Assembly: GCA_036172665.1 (NCBI GenBank)
Contig: CM069875.1
Coordinates: forward strand, 10,992,001 to 11,056,000
Source: Prosopocoilus inquinatus
Taxonomy: Eukaryota; Arthropoda; Insecta; Coleoptera; Lucanidae
Reading direction: 5' to 3'
Length of the DNA: 64,000 nt
The first letter of the stretch is position 1; every line of letters begins with the position of its first letter. The translations under genes were made by a program, and so were the position numbers. The notes below the pieces were generated by a model. The model worked only from the letters and a program-made list of their open reading frames with translations. It did no database searches and had not been told where the DNA came from. Below are positions 34,785 through 44,275 of the stretch, in pieces.

Positions 34785-35420
34785 ATCCAGGATACTAGCA
34801 ATATTTGTTTTATTTGGTAACAATGAAACAATCACAAAATGTAATTAAATACAAATAACCAATTCAAAAATGAGAGCGCAAATGCGTCTTATACGAAACA
34901 CAAGAACAAAAAAATAAATATGATATTCAAATATAATCAAGCTTATAACAGACGCTACGGAGACAATAAAGTTAACATTATATGACACAAATATCGACTT
35001 TGTTTTGCTACCTACCTGTACAGGTGTCAACAAGTGATCGCCGTGACAGACGTTTCGACGTTGCCGGCCAGCCCCAGTGGGATAGGGTGGGTTTGTACTA
35101 AATCTTTACTAACAAACAACAACAACAAAGAAAAAGGCGCCACTTAATTTCTTTTTGGCTATGGGGAACAGCGGGAAAAAATTAAGAAAAACGCGACTCA
35201 TCCAGGATACTAGTAATATTTGGTTTTATTTAAAAACAATTGAAACAATCCAACAAAGCAAGTAACCAATTATAAAAAAAAAGAGAGCGCAAATACGTCT
35301 TATACGTATCAAACACAACAAAAAAAAATAATAAATACGATATTCAAATATAATTAAGTTTACCACAAACGTTACGGCGTCATTAAAATTAACATTATAT
35401 GACACAAATATCGACTCTAT
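34785..35420. repeat. Direct repeat of about 215 bp (34785-35003 and 35201-35420)
   Basis: Both copies run from CATCCAGGATACTAG to TGACACAAATATCGACT, with moderate divergence and small gaps. They are separated by about 200 bp that include a GTTTCGACGTTGCCGGCCAG patch. The second copy abuts the 1.15-kb duplication. Function unknown. The earlier part (34620-34780) contains the dispersed ACTTCCGG repeat. Confidence 0.6.
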
Positions 35421-37757
35421 TTTAAAGCGATACAGAATGTAACTAGAGCGTTACGCAAAAAAGTGTCAATAAGGCGAATTAAAATTGAATGAACGTGTAC
35501 CGCATGTACACACGTCTTTCCGGAATCAGTATATAAAACAAATAATAAAAGGTAAGCAAACCTTGTCCCCCCTGTGGGCGTCGTAACAGCGTCGCACGGA
35601 GGCGTCAATCGACGTGTTGTCCGGAGGAGAAGGGAAGAGAGCTGGGGCACGTCGCCGCTTGGGAAGTATCCGAGTCCGAGGACCTTTAATTTAAGTCGTC
35701 GGACGAGGGCGCTGAGCCCGAAGACCCCGCATCTACAGCAGCGAAGCAAGCAGCTCCAAGGGAGGTAGGTTAATGCCCATGGGACCGTGAAGTTACGACA
35801 AAGGGGCCGGCAACGAATACAGCGTATTCGCATAGAATAAGGGGCAGAGGTAAAGGTACAATTAAAGGTAGAGTTAAAGCCTGTAAGGAAGAAAGATACG
35901 CGATAGAAACATTCGAAACGAATCAGAATAACAACGAGTGGACTCACCTGTTCGCAGAGCCACCTGGGGGAACAGGCGTAGACAATACGAACGTATTAAT
36001 TTTCTCTCGGCTTAACGAATTAATTCAGCAATAGAGCTGTAGATGAATTCCTCAACACAAATTTTGGGCGAAAACACACACAAAAAGACACACCAACGCG
36101 AGACGTGTTGTTACACCGAGAGAAGCATTGTAAAATTGAACTCTGAAATCGCTCCGCGCGGCGGGCAGAAAAGAGACGGGGTAGGAGAAAAGAAGAGGTG
36201 AAATGCAACTACCAACCGCTACAGAATCTTACGTCAACGACGACCAATGGGCTTAAATACCAAGGTTCAATTTCTATATAACTTTCGTGGGAACGGAAAC
36301 ACTAATTTCACAATATGGTGCAGCAATAATGCGTAAAACTAAAATGCTAAATAAAGAATCTATTCGACCGAAAAATTAACTTTCAAAACCCAAATTTTCC
36401 TTATCCTAATTTTTACAGGAAAACTCATAGCAATGGGGAATTACTTTGAAAGCAAATCGGCGAAACGCAAAGAGTTCGCCGGACGGTCTGCGAAAATATT
36501 TTACGGGAAGCAATATACAGGGTGATTCGGGGTCGGGCAGAAATTGAACGGTAACAGTTTTAAAGCGATAAAGAATATAACTAAAGCGTTACGCAAAAAA
36601 GTGTTAATCAGGCGAATTAAAATTGAATTATCGTGTACCGCATGTACACACGCCTTTCCGGAATCAGTAAATAAAAAAATAATATAAGTTAAGCAAACTT
36701 TATCCCACCTGTGGGCGTCGTAACAGCGTCGCACGGAGGCGTCAATCGACGTGTTGTCCGGCGGAGAAGAAGGGAAGAGAGCTGGGGCACGTCGTCGCCT
36801 GAGATGTATCCGAGTCCGAGGACCTCTAATTTAAGTCGACGGGAGAGGGCGCCGATCCCGAAGTCCCCGCGTCTACAGCGGCGAAGCAAGAAACTCCAAG
36901 AGAGGTAGGTCAATGCCCACGTGACCGTGAAGTTACGGCAAACGGGCAGGCAACGAATACAGCGTATTCGTAAAGAATAAGGGGCAGAGGTAAAGGTACA
37001 ACGAAAGGTAGAATTAAAGGTACCACTAAAGGTACAGTTAAGGCCTGTAAGGAAGAAAGATACACGATAGAAACATTCGAAGCGAATCAGAACATCAACG
37101 AGTGGACTCACCTGTTCACAGAACAACCTGGGGGGAACAGGCGTAGACAATACGAACGTATTATTATTCTCTCGGCTCAACGAATTAATCCGGCAATACA
37201 GCTGTAGATGAATTCCCCAACACAAATTTTGGGCGAAAACACACACCAAAAAAAAACACACCAACGCGAGACGTGTTGTCACGTCGAGAGAAGCAGTCTG
37301 AATTGCGTTCTGAAATCGCTCCGCGCGGACGGGTGGAAAAGAGACGGGGTAAGAGAAAAAAAGAGGTGAAATGCAACGAGGACCAATGGGCTTAAATACC
37401 GAGGTTCAATTTCTAGACAACTTTCATGGGAACGGAATCGCTGATTTCACAATATGGTGCAATAATGCGTAAAACTAAAATACTAAATAAAGAATCTATT
37501 CGACCGAAAAATTAACTTTCAAAACCCAAATTTTCCTTATCCTAATTTTTACAGATAAAATAGCGACATCTTACTATCGCTTTTTGACCTGACATTGCTC
37601 AAAATTTTTCTAATTTTTACAGGAAAACTGATAGCAATGGGGAATTACTTTGAAAGCGAATCAGCGAAACGCAAAGAGTTCGCCGGGCGGTCTGCGACAA
37701 TATTTCACGGGAAACAATATACAGGGTGATTTGGGGTCGGGCAGAAATTGAACGATA
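35421..37757. repeat. Tandem duplication of a roughly 1.15-kb unit
   Basis: Copy A (35421-36557) and copy B (36558-37757) align end to end: TTTAAAGCGATA starts both and GGGCAGAAATTGAACG closes both. Each contains a GC-rich block (GTGGGCGTCGTAACAGCGTC, 35572 and 36712), a string CGAATACAGCGTATTCG, and a tail CAGGGTGATT(T/C)GGGGTCGG. Copy B has an extra 55-bp 312-family insertion. Reading frames in the GC-rich parts do not match any family I know and are not shared in phase between copies, so I do not call a gene. Confidence 0.75.
37555..37609 (-). mobile_element. 55-bp deletion derivative of the 312 family with 13-bp duplication
   Basis: The insert reads ATAAAATAGCGACATCTTAC through TGACCTGACATTGCTC to AAAATTTTT, i.e. 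both termini of the family with everything between removed, including the hammerhead. CTAATTTTTACAG flanks it at 37542-37554 and 37610-37622. The paralogous position in copy A (36406-36418) has one uninterrupted CTAATTTTTACAG, the empty site. Confidence 0.85.
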
Positions 37758-38139
37758 ACATAATATGAGAACAAGGTAAAGTTTAAAGTTAATCTGTTAG
37801 TGAAATACAAACCCTAAACAATTAACTTCTGGTTACACAGTATTACGTTGCAAAAATAAAACATATATCAAAAGTGGTCTTTTTAGCTTAAAACTAAAAA
37901 AAATGAATTTAAAACATTAACAAAAAACATGTTTAAAACTTAAAAATAAAGCACTTATATAAAAAGTGTTCTTTTTTAGCTTAAAATTACAGAAAATGAA
38001 TTTAAAATATTATCAAAAAAAACATGTTTAAAACATTTTGTTTAAAACAGATGGTATGTTTTTAATTCGGTGTTTTAAACATATTTTAAACACTATGTTT
38101 TAAACAGTTTGTTTTAAACTTTCCAACCCTGCTTCGAAC

Positions 38140-38814
38140 AGACTATGCAGCATTGAAGTGGTTGCTTCAGTTTAAAAACATAGAGGGCCAGCTTATCAGA
38201 TGGATAGAAAGATTACAGGAGTATAATTTTACAATCGAACATGTCCATAACAATGCGCACGCATTCTCCAGAAGACCTTGTCCTGAGGATTGTCGGCACT
38301 GCTCAAAAGCAGAAAATAAAGGAGCGTTAATTCCCATCAGAAGAACTGGCGTCGTAGTAGATAGGTGGCAAACCGAGACCATTAAGAGGGAACAGCGAGA
38401 AGATCCTGAAATAAGAATCAGAATCGAATGGAAGGAAAGACAGCAACATCGCACCTGGGCAGAAATATCGAGGAAGAATCCAGTGTTTAAAACCTATTGG
38501 GCACAATGGGACTAAGGGAATACTCGCAAGAACTTGAACGCCGTTTAATGAACACTCACGAATACGTCTGACGTAACACAGTTTGGCGACAGACAAAATG
38601 AAGACCCGCTACGATGGATGAGCCAATGAAACAAGATTTCAAGAAAGGAACCAGGTGTGGCTATACAACTACAGGCGCCTTGGGATGGACCCTATCAAAT
38701 AATTAAGAGGATCTATAAGATAAAAAAGCTACCTCGTGGGAAGATGAAAGTGAACCACATCGACCGTTTGGCTCCCTATTCTGTTCTAGACGAACAGAAC
38801 TAAGAGGGGGGCAG
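38140..38814 (+). pseudogene. 3' pol remnant of the split LTR element
   Basis: 38141 onward resumes RNase H (RTDYAALKWLLQF, LIRWIERLQEYNFTIEHV, FSRRPC), followed by an HHCC-adjacent linker and then abrupt loss of most of the integrase. 38640-38800 reads as the C-terminal integrase tail. A purine-rich tract at about 38802-38814 (AAGAGGGGGGCAG) precedes the 3' LTR. Stops and deletions show it is dead. Confidence 0.65.
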
Positions 38815-39015
38815 TGTTAAGCCGTTACGCGCAAACAGATCTGTTTTTAGCATCAGTTGCGCCACCTGGCGTCACAGAACGTTACCGAAGCTACGCGGTC
38901 ATTCTAGTAAGTTCGAGCAAAAGAGGGCTCTACTATAAAAGCCGTACGATCCGCCAGGAGTTTAGTTATTAAATTAGCCAGCGAAGGCTTCGAACCTCGA
39001 ATAAATAGAAAGTAC
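38815..39015 (+). mobile_element. 3' LTR (partial) of the split LTR element
   Basis: Starts TGTTAAGCCGTTACGCGC right after the polypurine tract. 38847-39015 matches the 5' LTR at 30639-30810. Similarity stops after AGTACAC, so the R-U5 part seen at 31010-31149 is missing here. Confidence 0.65.
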
Positions 39016-41406
39016 ACAAACACAGACATATTAAACGTTTTTGACGATAAAGAAACCGACAATTCAAGAAGTTAATAAAAAAAAATGTTATATCGAGGAA
39101 AGTATGTTATTACCGAGACACAATAAAAAGTTATTACTAATAAAGAATAGCAGAAAATCACTTAGAGCCAATATTATAACCAACGATTTGTGTATTATTT
39201 TCAATATTTTTGATTTATTTATTATTTTTCATAAAATTTTGTTCTGTAAGTGTAAATTTCTCTTTGTAAATGTGAAAAAAGTCATACCAAGAATTCTAAT
39301 ACATACGGCATATGTAAATAAAAAATTCAGATGATAGATATGTACTTAAATATCATTTTTCGGTTTTTAAAATGAACTTGAAATTACAGTCAGAAATTAA
39401 TTTAAAAGATCTCATTTTGTAAAATTTTCATAGTACACTATTTAGGAATAACACTAAAAAGTGAAAAAATTGATATGTCAAAGAGAAAATCATGAATAAG
39501 AAGAGAAAGGTAAGAGATAGGTGTAGGGAATTCTAATACAGTTCGAAAGAACATTTAACTGTGATTCTTATGGTATAAAGATATACTGGGTGTTCTATTT
39601 AAAAAATATGACTTTTCGACAGTTGAAATCAGTTAGAATAGAAGTTACTTTTCAACTAGCCCGTAAATAATTTTGTGTAAAATTAGGTATCGCCTGAAAG
39701 CCTATGAGTATAGCCTACTACAGGTCAAAAATTGAAATTGTGACTTTTGTTACACAAAGATGGCAGCGTCATAAACAAGGTACTGCAACGTTGAACTTTT
39801 TTAAAAAAATGGAAATACCTCTAAAACGGTTAATTTTTCTTGAATCACATGTCACACAAAATATTTTTAGTATTTTATGAGCATTTCGAAAATGCAATAA
39901 AAAAATGGGATATTCTATTTAAAATAAGAAAGTTGACAGCAAGTTCCGGTACAAGCGGAAGTGCCCGAAAATTGGAAATATTATATTTTAATAGATCATT
40001 TTCGCTAACTTATAACCGCAAAATATGAAATATAAATTCAAAGAGAAAGTCCGTAAACTTTTAATGAATGAGTTGCTTGAATCTCCCTGTAGAGCCTCCT
40101 CGTCAGTGGATAACGAGTAAATGAGTACCGAGTTTAGAATTGAGTTTATGTCTGTAGACAACAAGCGCTAGCGTTTGACAAGTTTCATTCGTTTTAAGAG
40201 AACTATGCTTTTGGTAAAGCGATGAGGGCCCCCGCGAGGCCAAACCCCACTCCATACTTTGGCGCCCTCTGACATATGAGTTGGGACAGTCAATTATCAA
40301 GATTGTTAAAAAACATTAAAAGAAAAAACAAAAATTTACAAAAAATTTGAAACAGGGAAAATTTTTCAACTTTTTTAACACACTGTCCTTCACTTTTTAA
40401 ACATTTTCTTCATTTTCTAAACATTTTCTTTCACTTTCCAAACATTTTCCTTCACTTCTCAAACTTTTTCCTTCACTTTCTAAATATTCTCCTTCACTTT
40501 CTAATCATTTTCCTTCACTTTTTTCAAGTTCCTGGCTGCCACGAGCCCTCAGAGACGAGCAGCACAAACAGCGCGAACCGCTTTCTTGTCATCTGACTAA
40601 GGAGGCCTCTGTGCAGACCCCCCGATATGCAACTGGGCGAAGCCCGCTTGTTATTAATATTAGAAAAAATAGAGAAACTAAATCACAAAAGCAAAAGGAA
40701 CTTAAATTTCTGAAAACTTAAAAAGTAAAATGTAATTTGTTTTTTTTTTAAACCAAACCGTAAGCAATAGATAATCGTGGATAATTTTTTCGAATTTTTA
40801 TTTTACCAAACAAGAAACTATTTCCCATTAATTTGTTTTTGCCGAAAAATCATAACATGTGTCCAGTGGCTAGAGGCTAATTGCCGCCCCTTGAACAAGG
40901 CGCCCGCGTGCACTGCACGCTTTGCATACATGGCTACGGGGGCCCTGAAAGCAATCGACTTAACTTACTATGACAGTCAGATGCTTAATATCGATTTTTT
41001 TATATTTTATGAAAAAGATTACATAAAAAATGAATAAGTCCTAAAACTTCAAAGGGAGTACAGTTTTTTATAACTAAAAAGGCTGTTAAATATTGTTAAA
41101 TAAAAACTGAAGACCCGTACTCATTTAATGAATAATTTGTAGCTCTGTGTTCTATATTTGTTTTCTTCTAAAGAAAATAATTATAATTCAACTAAACATG
41201 CAATTACATGGTAAATAAGTTTTTCTTTTTATTTTACACAGTGCCTGCACACTTTATTATGAGACATATCAAATAATATTACATAGTTACAAAATTTCAG
41301 ATTTATCTGAACCGCCAGAATATATTAAAAAAGAAAGCAAGTGACGATCGGAAATCTAGCAAAATTTAGTATGAACTTTGTTATTTTAAACGGAACGTTC
41401 AGTATA
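39016..41406. other. Intergenic region with repeats and a minisatellite
   Basis: 39890-40040 is the inverted partner of the 1430-1570 dispersed repeat (CCGGTACAAGCGGAAGTGCC). 40180-40260 and 40530-40660 hold GC-richer unique sequence without a recognisable frame. No gene called. Confidence 0.4.
40386..40530 (+). repeat. Minisatellite of about 21 bp, TTTCCTTCACTTTCTAAACA
   Basis: About six to seven imperfect units of 20-23 bp, each built from CCTTCACTTT(C/T)(T/C)(A/C)AA followed by CATTTT. Pyrimidine-rich on this strand. Confidence 0.7.
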
Positions 41407-41691
41407 CCGTCTGTTTCAGACTGAGTGTGCACTGAAGGAATCTCCTAAACCGTAAGAGATAAAAATTCGGTTAAATGGAAGAAAAGTTGCATGAATCAAT
41501 GCTTAACTCATATCTATTGAGAGAATGATTTTTTTCTTATTTCTTCTTGAGTTACTAATAAAAATGTAAAAAAAATCATTTTCTTTTTCTCTCTGTATCT
41601 CTTTTATTATACATAATTTTGAAATTCTGTTTTTACCTTCTACAGGCACTTTTTGAGTCTGCTTCGAATAGGAGTAACAGAATTGAAGTCA

Positions 41692-41723
41692 AACATTTCG
41701 TCTTTCTGCGACCATCATCAGTT
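41692..41723 (-). ncRNA. Penelope-type hammerhead motif, left arm
   Basis: Minus strand: CTGATGA (41721-41715), GGTCGCAGAAAGAC hairpin, GAAAT where the core expects GAAA, then GTTTGAC. Same family as the right-arm motif but with a changed cleavage region (GAC). Confidence 0.45.
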
Positions 41724-43050
41724 TCGATTTTTTAAACACAACTATTGTCTTTTTATTGTTCTATTCGATAGAATTTCTTCTCCTGATTGTAACGGTATAT
41801 AACACTTAACAGCTGATATTAATACACTTAATAGTTGATATTAATCTGAAGCTTAAACAATACAGATTTTTATATGAAAATTTTATTTAATACATAATTT
41901 CAAATTTTTAGTTAATTTTCTTAGCTACAGTGTAAATTATAATAAACTATTTAAAGTTTTTCTGTATCGTTATTTTAATAATGCACTGTACTTACGAAAA
42001 TGAATTTTTACTCACAAACATCTAGTGGTTCTAATATAACTTGCTAGATTAGTATCTCAGCTTTGGTATAGAAATGAAAAAGTCTAGTTTTTAATTTTGA
42101 CTCGCACTATGTCGGGTTAAAAGAAATACTGAAATAAATAAAGAAATAAAAGTGAATACTAATTATGCCTTCTACAAAGACATTCGCAGCTAAAAACAAA
42201 TATTTTTGTAATAAATTTGAAAGTTACTTTCTATAACAATGTAATTTTTTTTTAATATCATTAGCACTCAGTGGCTCTCCACACTTTCTAACTTTATTTT
42301 TTTTAAATATGGTTAAGTCCAAAAATGGTACTAAATATTGTCACTCGTGTTGACCAGTTGAAGTTTGGCACGTTATATCGGGACCACTATCCATAATTTA
42401 AACAGGATAAAGTAGGCTTTATATTTTTGACATTGAAACGGTGACTAGCATTAAGATAAATAATAAGGAGGAACTAAGAAGGCACATATTAGATTCTTAC
42501 AGAAATTTTTCGCGAATTCATGTTAGACATGCTACACAACACATAGGATTAAGAATGAATGTGTGTCTTGAAAATAGTGGAGGACATTTCCAGGATTTAC
42601 TTTAATTTATTTGTTTCACAAACTCATGTTCTTCTTCGGCAATTTTTAATCAACTTATTTATTTTGTTCTTGTAATTTAATATGTTTATACTGCTGTTTA
42701 TTTGGTTTATGTTAACCACGTAATATCATTTAGTCAATATTTATTGATTTTTCCTCTTCCAACAACTGAATGTTAGTTGTTAATACTTAACAAATAAAAA
42801 AAGGGGTTAGGAATAAATTTACTTATTAAGAAAAACATGACGAATAATAAAAAGATAGAATAATAATAAGATAAGAAAATGAACCAAAAATTTGAAATTA
42901 TGTATTAAATAAAATTTTCATATAAAATCTGAACTATTTAAGCTTCAAATTAATATCAACTATTAAGTGTGATATGTCATTACAATCAGGAGAAGAAATG
43001 CTATCGAATAGAATAATAAAAAGACATAAGTTGTATTTAAAAAGTCGAAA

Positions 43051-43084
43051 CTGATGATGGTCGTGGAAAGACGAAACGTTTGTC
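43051..43084 (+). ncRNA. Penelope-type hammerhead motif, right arm
   Basis: CTGATGA (43051-43057), stem II GTC/GAC with loop GTGGAAA, GAAAC (43073-43077), a two-pair stem III with loop GTTT, then GTC at 43082-43084. Core complete with canonical GUC and the minimal stem III known from Penelope-type hammerheads. Confidence 0.55.
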
Positions 43085-43367
43085 TTCAATTCTATTACTA
43101 CTATTCGAAGTAGAATCAAAAAGTGCCTGTAGAAAGTTAAATCAGAATTACAAAATTATGTACAATAAAAGAGATACAGAGAGGAAAAGAAAATCGACTT
43201 TTTAAAATTTTTATTAATATGTCAAGAAGAAATAATAAAAAAATCATTCTGTTAATAAATACGAGTTAGACATTGATTCGTGCAACTTTTCTTCCATTTA
43301 ACCAAATTTGTATCTCTTACGGTTTAGGAGATTCCTTCAGTGCACACCCAATTTGAAACAGCCAGTA

Positions 43368-43580
43368 CAGTAGACAAATTACAGTTTCATGTAATTATTC
43401 TTCCTCAAAATGCCATAGATTAAAGCCGAATTCACAGATTTTACCACAGTTTGTTAATTTTGAAAGCTTTTAAATTTTTTTTAAATGTTATCTATAAAGT
43501 CGTCTTTAATAACTACCATTTTCAGAAAGAATAATTATAGGAAACTGTAATTTGTCTACTTTTTTCTTTCAACTATAGAG
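43368..43580. mobile_element. Small MITE (GTAGACAAA / CTTTCAAC family)
   Basis: AGTAGACAAATTACAGTTTC at 43372 is mirrored by GAAACTGTAATTTGTCTACT at 43541-43560, followed by CTTTCAACTATAG. The complete relative at 55268-55479 shows the full terminus CAGTTGAAAGC. The left terminus here is shortened, directly against the TA of the preceding long-TIR element. Confidence 0.6.
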
Positions 43581-44015
43581 TAAAGTCGGCATATATGGAA
43601 TACCCATTCTTCGGGCTGTTTTAAATTCTGAACTAAGATACTAAATATTCAGATATTTTAATTAAAAATACTTTACGTTGTTTTCCAGCGATTGCAAATA
43701 ATAAATTTAAGAAATACATATTTTTTGGGAAAATTCATTAACAAATTAATTAATTATCAGGATATGATTTAAAATGGCGGGTAATATGGAAGTCAGTTGG
43801 GGTGATATGAAATAAGAGAAAATATGCAACACGTATACAGGAGATTAAAAGGGTACATAGATAAGATCAAATTAAAGACTTTTTCTTAATAAATTTTTGG
43901 TGAAAAATCAGTAACTAAAAAGTTACAAGAGTTTAATGTGAAATTAATTAACAAGTAAAAGTTACTACCTGTAGTAATGTTCTACGTTTAAATTTTGGTA
44001 TTTAAGACTTAATTG

Positions 44016-44200
44016 TGAGGTGTCGAGATAGATAGCGCTAAAGGGTAGTTCATAGGGACTGTAGTTCATATGTATCACAAGGTAGACGGAATGTACAAAT
44101 AAACGGGGAGTCCCGCCATTCGGCCCAAGACCGTTGTTGGTGTTTCATATCCGACGTTGCTCCAAGCCTCCTTTGTTATTATTGTACCCAAGACATAACA
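44016..44200 (+). mobile_element. 5' LTR (185 bp) of intact Ty3/gypsy element
   Basis: TGAGGTGTCGAGATAG...GACATAACA. It is identical by eye to the copy at 48440-48624. It is followed by a TTGGCGACGAGACGGGA primer-binding-site region. The 5-bp AATTG (44011-44015) precedes it and recurs at 48774-48778. Confidence 0.9.
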
Positions 44201-44275
44201 TATTGGCGACGAGACGGGATTTTGTTGTCGCGGTAATAAGCGAGATTAATAGAATTCGAAAAAGAAGCAGTGAAA

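Larger units (their letters stand above)
32529..38131. mobile_element. 5.6-kb hAT-like element inserted in the LTR element, 8-bp duplication
   Basis: The left end CAGGATTGGAAA and right end TTTCCAACCCTG are inverted repeats. Flanks are CTTGGAAC (32521-32528) and CTTCGAAC (38132-38139), an 8-bp duplication with one difference. The RNase H reading of the host element resumes in register across it. Subterminal copies of AAACATGTTTAAAA-type strings cluster at 34129-34215 and 37925-38115. No hAT transposase is visible. Cargo is a 312-bp array (32584-34094), a 215-bp direct repeat, and a tandem duplication of about 1.15 kb. Confidence 0.7.
41407..43365. mobile_element. Long-TIR element (about 480-bp arms), TA duplication, hammerhead in each arm
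   Basis: Left CCGTCTGTTTCA...GTGCACTGAAGGAATCTC and right GAGATTCCTTCAGTGCAC...TGAAACAGCCAG are inverted, flanked by TA at 41405-41406 and 43366-43367. Arms pair through ATCTCTTTTATTATACATAA, CAGGCACTTTTTGA and TTCTTCTCCTGATTGTAA to about 41850 and 42940. The central kilobase (41890-42900) is AT-rich without recognised coding. Each arm includes a Penelope-type hammerhead motif, pointing outward in opposite directions. Confidence 0.7.

Noticed and set aside
35417..35947. 176-codon minus-strand ORF in the GC-rich tandem unit
   Set aside because: The equivalent frame in the duplicate starts and ends differently, the sequence has no recognisable domain, and both strands are open because of GC content.
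43800..44015. Possible upstream promoter or extra gene 5' of the gypsy element
   Set aside because: No frame or motif beyond chance, and the element starts cleanly at TGAGG after its AATTG duplication.
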